Positions 1-5,130 of a stretch of 6,777 bases of DNA are shown piece by piece. Both the position numbers and the translations under genes were made by a program. The DNA lies in assembly GCA_021793495.1 (NCBI GenBank), contig JAJYSQ010000093.1, forward strand, positions 1-6,777, in the 5' to 3' direction. Every line of letters begins with the position of its first letter. Within the stretch, counting starts at the first letter, position 1. The notes beneath the pieces are model-generated. The model had not been told where the DNA came from. It worked only from the letters and a program-made list of their open reading frames with translations, and ran no database searches. Source of the stretch: Actinomycetes bacterium (lineage in GTDB: Bacteria > Actinomycetota > Actinomycetes > JAJYSQ01).

Positions 1-2
1 GT

Positions 3-113
3 AAGGCTTGGCTTTGTGCGCCCGAAGACCGGATGGTGCAGGCACTCGCGGAGTGGCAGCCACGCCTGGCTTGCGGGAAGGTAAGGGGGTGCTGCTTGGA
101 CTGGTCCGGGTAG
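3..113 (+). CDS. Possible 3' end of an upstream gene (partial)
   Basis: This reading frame is open from the window edge to a TAG stop at 111-113 and encodes 36 residues (KAWLCAPEDRMVQALAEWQP and onward). I do not recognise the protein. Two things favour a real C-terminus. About three quarters of its third codon positions are G or C, clearly more than in the overlapping frame that ends at 122-124. A strong palindrome (135-156) lies about 20 bases after the stop, where a terminator would be expected. The fragment is too short to name or to exclude chance. Confidence 0.25.
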   Translation, partial: KAWLCAPEDRMVQALAEWQPRLACGKVRGCCLDWSG

Positions 114-134
114 TGGCTGAATGAAGGCCTTAGA

Positions 135-156
135 ATGAGATGGGCGCCCGTCTCAT
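135..156. terminator. 22-bp near-perfect palindrome, candidate terminator or operator
   Basis: Arms ATGAGATGGGC and GCCCGTCTCAT are reverse complements except for one T/G pair (141/150), which could wobble in RNA. The transcript could fold with eight or nine pairs and a small GC-rich loop. It follows the possible upstream stop (111-113) and precedes the cytidylyltransferase gene. No T tract follows, so an intrinsic terminator would be of the U-poor type seen in actinobacteria. A palindromic operator for the downstream gene is the alternative. Confidence 0.4.
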
Positions 157-280
157 GGCGGTAGGCTGCCCAAGCTCGAGGTCAATTATGGGAGGAGTAC
201 ACTACGAGCGATGGGTAAGCATCCAAGGTGCCGGAAATGGTTTCGGTCCGTTAAGGTTTGAAGGGTGACGACACCGGGTG

Positions 281-1012
281 ATGAGATCGGTCAGGGAAGG
301 GTCCGTAGCCGGCGTGGTGCTTGCTGGTGGCTCAGGCACGCGGATGACGGCGAGGAGCAACAAAGCGTTCATCCCTTTGGCTGGCCGACGACTGGTGAGC
401 TGGAGCCTGAACAGTCTGGCACGGTTGCCAGAGGTCGGCCCTCTGGTCCTCGTCGTACGGGATGAGGACCGTGCTCTAGCGGAAGAGGTGTTGGACCGGG
501 AAGTCCCGGCTCGCGCGATCGACCTTGTCATCGGCGGGACGACGCGTCATCGTTCCGAGATGGCTGCTCTCGAGCATCTCCGTCCAGATATATCCTCAGG
601 GCGAGTGAGTCTGGTGTTGACGCACGATGCAGCGCGTCCGCTGGTGACGTTAACACTCATTCGGTCAGTTGTAGCGACGGCCGTGGAGTTCGGCGCGTCG
701 GTGCCGGCCCTGCTGGACGATGACATCGTGGAGATCGATGAGAAAGGAAGATTGGCGGCGGGGAGTCGTAGACGCCGGCTGGTTCGTGCACAGACTCCAC
801 AGGTGTTCGATGCAGCAGAGCTGCTGGCCGCCTTCGATGCTGCCCAAGTAGATGGGTTCGACGGGCCCGATACCTCTTCTTGCGTAGAACGTTACTCAGA
901 TATGTCAGTCCACTGGGTGGAAGGAGATCCTCGCAACCTGAAGGTCACCTATCCTCAGGACCTTTTCGTGGCAGAGCGGTTGCTAGCAGCCGCCAACTTC
1001 GAGATAGTCTGA
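281..1012 (+). CDS. ispD: IspD/TarI-family cytidylyltransferase
   Basis: Predicted cytoplasmic CTP-dependent nucleotidyltransferase of the IspD/TarI family. IspD makes CDP-methylerythritol in the non-mevalonate isoprenoid pathway; TarI makes CDP-ribitol for wall polymers. Counting from the GTG at 278, the nucleotide-binding loop LAGGSGTRM is at 15-23 with a conserved Lys at 29. HDAARP is at 116-121, QTPQ at 172-175 and the NLKVT lysine at 222. These are the expected catalytic positions, and the length (about 243 residues) is normal. The start is GTG 278 or ATG 281; an in-frame TGA at 266-268 rules out anything earlier, and AAGGGTGA at 261-268 is a fair ribosome site. The family's usual TDD segment reads GPDTSSCVER. 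No isoprenoid or wall-polymer gene is visible nearby, so IspD and TarI cannot be separated; the symbol marks the family. Base composition is lower in GC than the ars genes. Confidence 0.85.
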   Translation: MRSVREGSVAGVVLAGGSGTRMTARSNKAFIPLAGRRLVSWSLNSLARLPEVGPLVLVVRDEDRALAEEVLDREVPARAIDLVIGGTTRHRSEMAALEHLRPDISSGRVSLVLTHDAARPLVTLTLIRSVVATAVEFGASVPALLDDDIVEIDEKGRLAAGSRRRRLVRAQTPQVFDAAELLAAFDAAQVDGFDGPDTSSCVERYSDMSVHWVEGDPRNLKVTYPQDLFVAERLLAAANFEIV

Positions 1013-1022
1013 TGAGCCAGCC

Positions 1023-1337
1023 ATGAGCGGCACCGTCATCGTACAGCTGACCTGCAGCCAGTGCGGAGAGTTCACCGCCCACACGGTGGTGTATGCAGGG
1101 CGCCTCTTGGTCTCGAGCGAGTGCTCTCGTTGTGGCTATATCATTCGGCGCGAAAGTCACGAGTTGCGAAGTGACTATGTGCGCGACCTCGAGCAGCGCG
1201 TTGCATCAAAACCCCACCGGATGTGGCTGCGTCTCGTCGAGCATCCGATTCGCTATGCAGCCAGATTACCCACCTCTGTGCTGACCAAGCCTATTCGGAT
1301 GAGTGACGAACTGAAATCGTTCTTGCGCCGCCGCTGA
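1023..1337 (+). CDS. Small zinc-ribbon protein with internal repeat ('bh protein'-like)
   Basis: A 104-residue protein starting ten bases after the cytidylyltransferase stop, probably co-transcribed with it. The N-terminal third has two CxxC knuckles (Cys11/Cys14 and Cys34/Cys37) spaced as in a single zinc ribbon. The remainder is basic and helical and contains a degenerate repeat: VASKPHRM and VLTKPIRM, each followed by a short amphipathic stretch. The layout (CxxC pair, acidic-basic linker, RV-x-SKP motif, LP-x-x-VLTKP-x-R motif) resembles small actinobacterial proteins often labelled 'bh protein', whose function is unknown to me; that match is from memory. No signal peptide or membrane segment is seen. 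Nucleic-acid or protein binding through the ribbon is possible but not shown. The ribosome site is weak, consistent with coupling to the upstream gene. Confidence 0.7.
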   Translation: MSGTVIVQLTCSQCGEFTAHTVVYAGRLLVSSECSRCGYIIRRESHELRSDYVRDLEQRVASKPHRMWLRLVEHPIRYAARLPTSVLTKPIRMSDELKSFLRRR

Positions 1338-1339
1338 GG

Positions 1340-1510
1340 GCGCGCACAAATGAGTTGGGTCAGGGTTGCCCAGGCGACTGTGAGCGAGTAGATGTTCCGG
1401 AGGTAATCAGTTACGGCCAGGTAGGGGTCTCTCCGATTCGTGTCAGGAGCGTACGGGGGCAGGTGGCGAAGGACGATCCGGCCGTTCGTCCCGGCGACGA
1501 AGCTCGCCGA
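1340..1510 (-). pseudogene. Remnant of an IS630-family transposase C-terminus
   Basis: Read on the minus strand, 1436-1504 encodes SFVAGTNGRIVLRHLPPYAP and then DTN. This closely follows the segment before the last catalytic residue in IS630-type DDE transposases (a pattern like GR-x-VLHHLPPYAPELNPVE). The expected PVE after the Asn is replaced by RRDP, so the catalytic Glu is lost. The downstream part (residues like YLAVTDYLRN, then LTQLICARPQRRR) keeps only vague similarity to the family's C-terminal helices. The catalytic N-terminal two thirds are absent. I infer a decayed insertion sequence. Boundaries are approximate, and I found no terminal inverted repeats that can be assigned to it. 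Confidence 0.45.
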
Positions 1511-1571
1511 CCAGCCGAGGCTCAGGCCTCCGCAAGATAGGGTCAAGATCACTGTTGAAACTCATGCCGCG

Positions 1572-1605
1572 CTGACCTGGTAGGTCAGGGGGCAACGATC
1601 CCCTG
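1572..1605. repeat. Two overlapping, mutually exclusive hairpins
   Basis: CTGACCT (1572-1578) pairs with AGGTCAG (1582-1588) across a three-base loop. CAGGGG (1586-1591) pairs with CCCCTG (1600-1605) across an eight-base loop. They share bases 1586-1588, so both cannot fully form together in one RNA. Confidence 0.45.
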
Positions 1606-1613
1606 GCAGGCAA

Positions 1614-1651
1614 TGCCCCTGACGGGGGCAACCCAACCGCACAGTGCGGTT
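1614..1651. repeat. Tandem pair of perfect hairpins
   Basis: TGCCCC (1614-1619) pairs with GGGGCA (1625-1630) across a five-base loop. Four bases later AACCGCAC (1635-1642) pairs with GTGCGGTT (1644-1651) around a single central A. The second is a perfect 17-base palindrome, best viewed as a DNA dyad or as an RNA stem with a slightly opened loop. Confidence 0.5.
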
Positions 1652-1653
1652 CA

Positions 1654-1704
1654 TGGCCGGGACGGCCAGCTGTCCCGAACGACCCGCGACCGGAGCCTAC
1701 GGTC
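1654..1704. repeat. Further hairpins in the structured region
   Basis: TGGCC (1654-1658) can pair with GGCCA (1664-1668). Alternatively CGGGAC (1658-1663) pairs with GTCCCG (1672-1677) across eight bases; the two overlap. GACCG (1688-1692) pairs with CGGTC (1700-1704). Each is individually modest in GC-rich DNA; it is their run next to the longer repeats that stands out. Confidence 0.35.
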
Positions 1705-1739
1705 CCAGCGCGCCGGTACGGGGTGTCGGTTGGGTCCAG

Positions 1740-1800
1740 GTGGCGGGGTGGGGCGCGCGTTCCGGGCAGGCCCCGTACAAAGCACGCCCCACCCCGCCAC
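1740..1800. repeat. Long inverted repeat with perfect 16-bp arms
   Basis: The left arm GTGGCGGGGTGGGGCG (1740-1755) is the exact reverse complement of 1785-1800. The 29-base interior contains a smaller stem, CGGG (1763-1766) with CCCG (1772-1775). No T tract follows. It could be a strong terminator-like RNA hairpin, a recombination or transposition site, or the scar of a deleted element, since the arsR relic that begins shortly after lacks its 5' part. Confidence 0.6.
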
Positions 1801-1831
1801 GCCGCCGATCAGCGACCCACCACACCGCTCG

Positions 1832-1852
1832 TCGGGCTGGGGCGAAGCCCGA
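1832..1852. repeat. Hairpin abutting the arsR relic
   Basis: TCGGGCT (1832-1838) pairs perfectly with AGCCCGA (1846-1852) across a seven-base loop. It ends about ten bases before recognisable ArsR coding sequence starts, close to the presumed truncation point. Confidence 0.4.
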
Positions 1853-1860
1853 TAGTATTT

Positions 1861-2020
1861 CGACTCGGGTTGTCCGACGACACCATCAGTCACCACCTCG
1901 GCCAGCTGCACCGGGCCAGGCTCCTCACGAGGGAGCGACGCGAGCACGAGCATCTACTACCGAGTGGGCGGCGGCTCTCTGGGTGCGCTCGTGCGGGTGG
2001 TCGACCCGACGTGCTGCTGA
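1861..2020 (+). pseudogene. Truncated, frameshifted ArsR-family regulator relic
   Basis: Starting near 1864, one frame reads LGLSDDTISHHLGQL then HRARLLTRERRE, the recognition helix and wing strand of an ArsR-type winged helix. The typical next segment (IYYRV) is found in a different frame: SIYYRVGGGSLGALVRVVDP then TCC and a TGA at 2018-2020. A shift within about 1930-1950 therefore splits the gene. The N-terminal helices and the inducer box expected upstream are not found in any frame between 1700 and 1860, so the 5' half is gone. Together the parts match only the last 50 or so residues of a normal protein of about 110. The C-terminal DPTCC is a plausible metal-binding tail. It is a second regulator, related to but distinct from the intact arsR on the opposite strand. 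Its end overlaps the 3' end of the opposing membrane-protein gene. Confidence 0.6.
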
Positions 2021-2268
2021 CGGGCGCTCTTCGCGGTGGGGGAGCCTCGGCTCGTTTCGGAAGGCGACGTTGCCTGCCAGCGGCGGAGGGCGACGAGCAT
2101 CCAGACCGCTTCGACTGCGCCGAAGGGCCACGCGCCGCTGAGAAACCCATAGGTGCTCGATAGTGCGCAGCCGAGAGCGAAGGCGAGGACGAACCGGTGG
2201 TCTCTGCGTTCGAGCGCGTACATGAGCATCATGAAGCTCAGCGCGACCATGCCGAATGCCGTCAGCAC
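1957..2268 (-). CDS. Small three-helix membrane protein
   Basis: A 103-residue protein with GTG start at 2268; ATG at 2250 (residue 7) is an alternative, and neither has a strong ribosome site. Three hydrophobic segments are visible, at about residues 1-19, 26-45 and 47-61. A positively charged loop (ERRDHR, 20-25) lies between the first two, and GFLSGAWPFGAVEAVW is a well-kept stretch ending in RRW at 62-64. I recall similar short actinobacterial membrane proteins with a YGFLSGAWPFG-VEAVW core, but know no function. The last 39 residues are polar and low-complexity and lie partly antisense to the arsR relic, so the original stop was probably lost and the tail is read-through. The gene follows arsR on the same strand after a 146-base gap, so it may be transcribed with it. 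Confidence 0.6.
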   Translation of the reverse strand: MLTAFGMVALSFMMLMYALERRDHRFVLAFALGCALSSTYGFLSGAWPFGAVEAVWMLVALRRWQATSPSETSRGSPTAKSARQQHVGSTTRTSAPREPPPTR

Positions 2269-2414
2269 CCGTCCAGAGTGCCACAGGCCACGGTGGCGGA
2301 CCTCCCCTGACGGCTGTCGACGGTTCCCGCGCGGTGCCAGACATCGGCTACGTCTTCGACTGCGAGGCGCTCAGCGGGGCATCGCGAGCCGCCGGCCCTC
2401 GGTGGTCGCTCCGG

Positions 2415-2807
2415 TCAGGCGAGGAGCTGGGCGAGGGCGGCGAGGCGCTCCGGGACCAAGCGGTAGTAGGCCCAGGACCCGCGGCGGCACCGGGTGACGA
2501 GCCCGGCGTCGCGGAGCACCTTCAGATGGTGGCTGACCGTCGGCTGGGACAGGCCGAGCGGGGCGGTCAGCTCGCACACGCAGGCCTCGCCGTCTCTCGC
2601 TGCTTGGATCAGGCTGATCAGCTGGAGGCGGGCCGGGTCGGCGATGGCCCGCAGCACGCTGGCGAGGGTCTCGGCCTCGGCCCGCCCGAGGGGGGCTTCG
2701 GACAGCGTCGGCCAACAAGACGCTTCCCCGACCTCCTTGCTCGCGGTTGGTGAGCTGTGCCGCTGCAGAGTCTTGGCCACGCACACGAGGTTACGACCGC
2801 CAGGCAT
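2415..2807 (-). CDS. arsR: ArsR-family metalloid-responsive repressor
   Basis: A winged-helix repressor of the SmtB/ArsR family, predicted to bind the divergent promoter region as a dimer and leave it when As(III) or Sb(III) binds. Numbering from ATG 2807 (130 residues): the dimer helix region has IADPARLQLISLI at 55-67, the metalloid box CVCEL at 76-80, the recognition helix LSQPTVSHHLKVL at 86-98, and the wing with WAYYRLV at 112-118. Cys76 and Cys78 match the R773 ArsR CVCD motif. Cys31 sits where many actinobacterial ArsR proteins have an N-terminal Cys pair, and Cys107 in the wing is unusual. The start is uncertain: ATG 2807 lacks a ribosome site, while GTG 2780 would give the family-like N-terminus MAKTL and 121 residues. 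It is divergent from arsD. Confidence 0.88.
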   Translation of the reverse strand: MPGGRNLVCVAKTLQRHSSPTASKEVGEASCWPTLSEAPLGRAEAETLASVLRAIADPARLQLISLIQAARDGEACVCELTAPLGLSQPTVSHHLKVLRDAGLVTRCRRGSWAYYRLVPERLAALAQLLA

Positions 2808-2824
2808 CGATGTCTGCCGATGCC
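2803..2824. promoter_or_regulatory. Perfect 7-bp dyad, candidate ArsR operator
   Basis: GGCATCG (2803-2809) and CGATGCC (2818-2824) are exact inverted repeats separated by eight bases. The dyad overlaps the upstream ATG candidate of arsR (2805-2807). If translation really begins at GTG 2780, the site lies just ahead of the coding region, where an autoregulatory operator is expected. ArsR binding is inferred. Confidence 0.4.
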
Positions 2825-2842
2825 AGCCCCCGAAGACGCTAT

Positions 2843-2858
2843 ATTGACTGCGGTCGAT
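2843..2858. promoter_or_regulatory. ATTGAC-N4-GTCGAT dyad in the arsR-arsD gap, candidate operator/promoter
   Basis: ATTGAC (2843-2848) and GTCGAT (2853-2858) form an inverted repeat with five of six positions matching, separated by TGCG. ArsR/SmtB proteins commonly bind such dyads with A/T-rich ends. TTGACT at 2844-2849 also resembles a plus-strand -35 box, although the matching -10 about 17 bases on is poor. TATATT at 2840-2845 is another -10-like string. A repressor bound here would block transcription in one or both directions. Confidence 0.45.
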
Positions 2859-2899
2859 TCCCGATGGGTGACCGGACCTGAAGAGAGGAAGCGGTGATC

Positions 2900-3286
2900 A
2901 TGAGCGCTGCAGGAGTGAGGGTGCGGGTGTACGACCCGCCGATGTGTTGTGCGAGCGGAGTGTGCGGACCGGGAGTGGACCCGGCGCTGTCCCAGGTGGC
3001 GGCCGACTTGGCCTGGCTGGCCGCCCAGGGGGCGACGGTGGACCGATTCAACCTGGCCGCCCAGCCCGATGCGTTCACCGCCAACGCAAAGGTGGCCGGG
3101 CTGTTGGCCGCATTCGGTGACCAGGCGCTGCCGGCGGTGCTGGTCGGCGACAGCGTCGTCACCTACGGCCGTTACCCGAGCCGCGACGAGCTGGCCCAGG
3201 CCACTGAGTCCGGCGAAGCGTTACCGGTGGAGGAACTGGGCACTGCAGCCGGCCGCGGGTGCGCTCCCGGCTCGGGGTGCTGCTGA
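2900..3286 (+). CDS. arsD: ArsD metallochaperone / arsenite efflux accessory protein
   Basis: ArsD binds As(III) or Sb(III) in the cytoplasm and delivers it to the ArsA ATPase, raising its affinity for metalloid. The 128-residue protein has the family N-terminus VYDPPMCCASGVCGPGVDPA, with the essential Cys triad at 16, 17 and 22 (Cys12/13/18 in R773 ArsD). A thioredoxin-like core follows, including LPAVLVGDSVVTYGRYPSR. The C-terminus ends GCAPGSGCC (Cys121, 127 and 128), comparable to the extra C-terminal cysteines of R773 ArsD. The start is ATG 2900, ten bases after AGGA in GAGAGGAAG (2883-2891); GTG 2894, two codons earlier in frame, is possible but unusually close to that site. It is the first gene of the operon. 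Its TGA overlaps the arsA ATG by one base (TGATG). Confidence 0.93.
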   Translation: MSAAGVRVRVYDPPMCCASGVCGPGVDPALSQVAADLAWLAAQGATVDRFNLAAQPDAFTANAKVAGLLAAFGDQALPAVLVGDSVVTYGRYPSRDELAQATESGEALPVEELGTAAGRGCAPGSGCC

Positions 3287-5130
3287 TGCCTGCCACATCG
3301 GGCACTGCGGCCGGCGGTGGTCTCGGCGGGCTGCCACGGCTGGTCTTCGACGGCTGGGACACCCGGTTCGTGCTGTTCACCGGCAAGGGCGGGGTGGGCA
3401 AGACCACCATCGCCGCGGCGAGCGCGCTGGGGTTGGCCAGAGCGGGACGCCGCGTGCTTCTGGTCAGCACCGACCCGGCATCCAACCTGGCCGACGTGTT
3501 CGCCCAGCCGGTCGGGGCGGAGCCGACCCTGGCCGAGGGGGTGGACGGGCTGTGGGTGGCCGACTTGGACCCGGTGGCGGCGGCGGCCGCCTACCGTGAG
3601 CGGGTCGTCGGCCCGTACCGGGGAGTGCTGCCCGTCTCGGCGATCAGCGCGATCGAGGAGCAGCTGTCGGGTGCGTGCACGGTGGAAGTGGCCGCGTTTG
3701 GGGAGTTCACCCGGCTGCTCGGTGCCGACGGGCCAGCAGTCCCCGGTGGCGTGGACCACGTGATCTTCGACACCGCTCCGACCGGGCACACGATGCGAAT
3801 GCTGGAGCTGCCCCGGGCGTGGGAGGAGTTCTTGTCAACCAACGATGCCGGGGTGAGCTGCCTCGGGCCGCTCTCGGCCCTGGATGGCCAGCGAGCCCAG
3901 TACGGCGCGGCGCTCGCCGCGCTGCGTGACCCGGTGGTGACCACCGTGGCCCTGGTCACCCGGCCCGAGGACGGTGCGCTCACCGAGGCCGCGCGCACCG
4001 GGGCCGAGCTGACCGCCGGCGGTCTCGGACGCCAGGTCCTGGTAGTCAACGGCATCCTCACCGAGCCCGCCCCCGGTGATCGCCTAGCCGGTGCGTTCGC
4101 CGGAGGCCAGGAGCGTTCCTGGACGGCGTGCGCCAGGCTCGACGGCCTGCCCGCGCGGCGCTTCGGGGTGGGCTTGGTGGGTTCGGAGCTGACCGGGCTG
4201 ACTGGGCTGGCCGCCCTGGCCGGCGGTGAGCGCCCCCGACCCCATCCGCCGTTGGTGGCGGCTACAGCCCGTCCCGCCGGGCCAGGGGTTGCGGCCGGGG
4301 CGGGCATCGAGGACCTGGTGAACGTCTTGGCCGACGCCGGCCCGTCGCTGGTGCTGGTGATGGGCAAGGGCGGGGTCGGCAAGACCACCCTGGCCGGCGT
4401 GCTGGGCGTGGCGCTGGCCCTCCGGGGTGATGCGGTGACCCTGTCGACCACCGATCCCGCCGCTCACCTGGTGGCCACGGTCGGCACCGGCCTGCCCGAG
4501 ACGCTGCGTGTCGAGCGGATCGACCCCGAGGTGGAGGTGGCCCGCTACACCGCCGAGGTCCTCGCTGGCGCCGAGGGCCTCGACGGCGACGCCCGGGCGG
4601 TGCTCGAAGAGGACCTGCGATCGCCGTGCACCGAGGAGATCGCGGTGTTCCGGGCCTTCGCCCAGACCGCCGCGGGCGCGAAGGACCGCCACGTCATCTT
4701 GGACACCGCCCCCACCGGGCACACCCTGTTGCTCCTCGACGCCACCTTGAGCTACCACCGCGAGCTGGCCCGTACGACCGGGGCGGTTCCCGAGGCGGTC
4801 GCGGGCCTGCTGCCGGCGCTGCGCGACCCGGAGCGCACCAAGGTCGTGGTGGTGACCCTGGCCGAGACCACCCCGGTGGCCGAAGCCACCCGCCTGGTCG
4901 ACGACCTGGCCCGGGCCGGGATCACCCCCTATGGCTGGGTGGTGAACAACACCCTCGATGCGACTGGCACCGCCGACCCGGTGCTCGCTGCCCGGGCCGG
5001 CCTGCAAGGCCCCCAGCTCGACCGGGTCCGCCTCCTCGCCGAGCAGGTGTGGACCCTTGGCTGGCAGTCCGAACCTCCGGTCGGGGCCGAGCGGCTGGCG
5101 GTGCTGGCCGGCGCCGGGGAACCGAGGTGA
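3286..5130 (+). CDS. arsA: ArsA, two-domain arsenite/antimonite-activated ATPase
   Basis: ArsA is the soluble catalytic subunit that docks on ArsB and uses ATP to drive As(III)/Sb(III) export. The 614-residue protein contains two homologous halves, as in R773 ArsA (583). The N-terminal half has P-loop GKGGVGKTT at 33-41, STDPASN at 61-67 and the signal-transduction motif DTAPTGHT at 162-169. The C-terminal half has GKGGVGKTT at 360-368, STTDPAAH at 387-394 and DTAPTGHT at 473-480. The metalloid-site cysteines are at 131 (SGACT), 192 (GVSCLGPL) and 448 (SPCTEE), matching Cys113, 172 and 422; His168 and His479 match His148 and His453. Nothing essential is missing. ATG 3286 is preferred over the in-frame GTG at 3259, which would run 28 bases into arsD. 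The stop overlaps the next GTG start by four bases. Confidence 0.96.
   Translation: MPATSGTAAGGGLGGLPRLVFDGWDTRFVLFTGKGGVGKTTIAAASALGLARAGRRVLLVSTDPASNLADVFAQPVGAEPTLAEGVDGLWVADLDPVAAAAAYRERVVGPYRGVLPVSAISAIEEQLSGACTVEVAAFGEFTRLLGADGPAVPGGVDHVIFDTAPTGHTMRMLELPRAWEEFLSTNDAGVSCLGPLSALDGQRAQYGAALAALRDPVVTTVALVTRPEDGALTEAARTGAELTAGGLGRQVLVVNGILTEPAPGDRLAGAFAGGQERSWTACARLDGLPARRFGVGLVGSELTGLTGLAALAGGERPRPHPPLVAATARPAGPGVAAGAGIEDLVNVLADAGPSLVLVMGKGGVGKTTLAGVLGVALALRGDAVTLSTTDPAAHLVATVGTGLPETLRVERIDPEVEVARYTAEVLAGAEGLDGDARAVLEEDLRSPCTEEIAVFRAFAQTAAGAKDRHVILDTAPTGHTLLLLDATLSYHRELARTTGAVPEAVAGLLPALRDPERTKVVVVTLAETTPVAEATRLVDDLARAGITPYGWVVNNTLDATGTADPVLAARAGLQGPQLDRVRLLAEQVWTLGWQSEPPVGAERLAVLAGAGEPR

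Larger units (their letters stand above)
1338..1860. other. Gene-free stretch rich in inverted repeats
   Basis: No intact gene is supported between the zinc-ribbon gene and the arsR relic. The left part carries the transposase remnant. From about 1572 to 1852 the sequence is a chain of inverted repeats, listed separately. A nine-base direct repeat, GGGGGCAAC, occurs at 1588-1596 and again at 1624-1632, 36 bases apart. Short open frames here show no protein-like pattern. A structured RNA, a terminator cluster or the end of a mobile element are all possible. Confidence 0.5.

Noticed and set aside
1572..1704. CRISPR array or tRNA gene
   Set aside because: No regularly repeated 25-40-base units, no cloverleaf arrangement and no GTTC-type T-loop; the only direct repeat is nine bases.
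1740..1800. Classical rho-independent terminator
   Set aside because: The stem is strong but no T run follows on either strand, and no gene end is adjacent; kept as an inverted repeat only.
2256..2847. Plus-strand frames opposite arsR
   Set aside because: They are antisense to a clear ArsR protein and show no recognisable domain.
3259..3285. Earlier GTG start for arsA
   Set aside because: It would add nine residues read from arsD coding DNA; ATG 3286 forms the usual TGATG coupled junction.
3591..4451. Second long minus-strand open frame across arsA
   Set aside because: Ser/Pro/Arg-rich shadow of the ArsA coding strand without family motifs.
4626..5126. Upstream extension of the CBS-like gene into arsA
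   Set aside because: The frame is open but its translation before residue 1 is Arg/Gly/Pro-rich shadow of arsA; protein-like sequence begins at GTG 5127.
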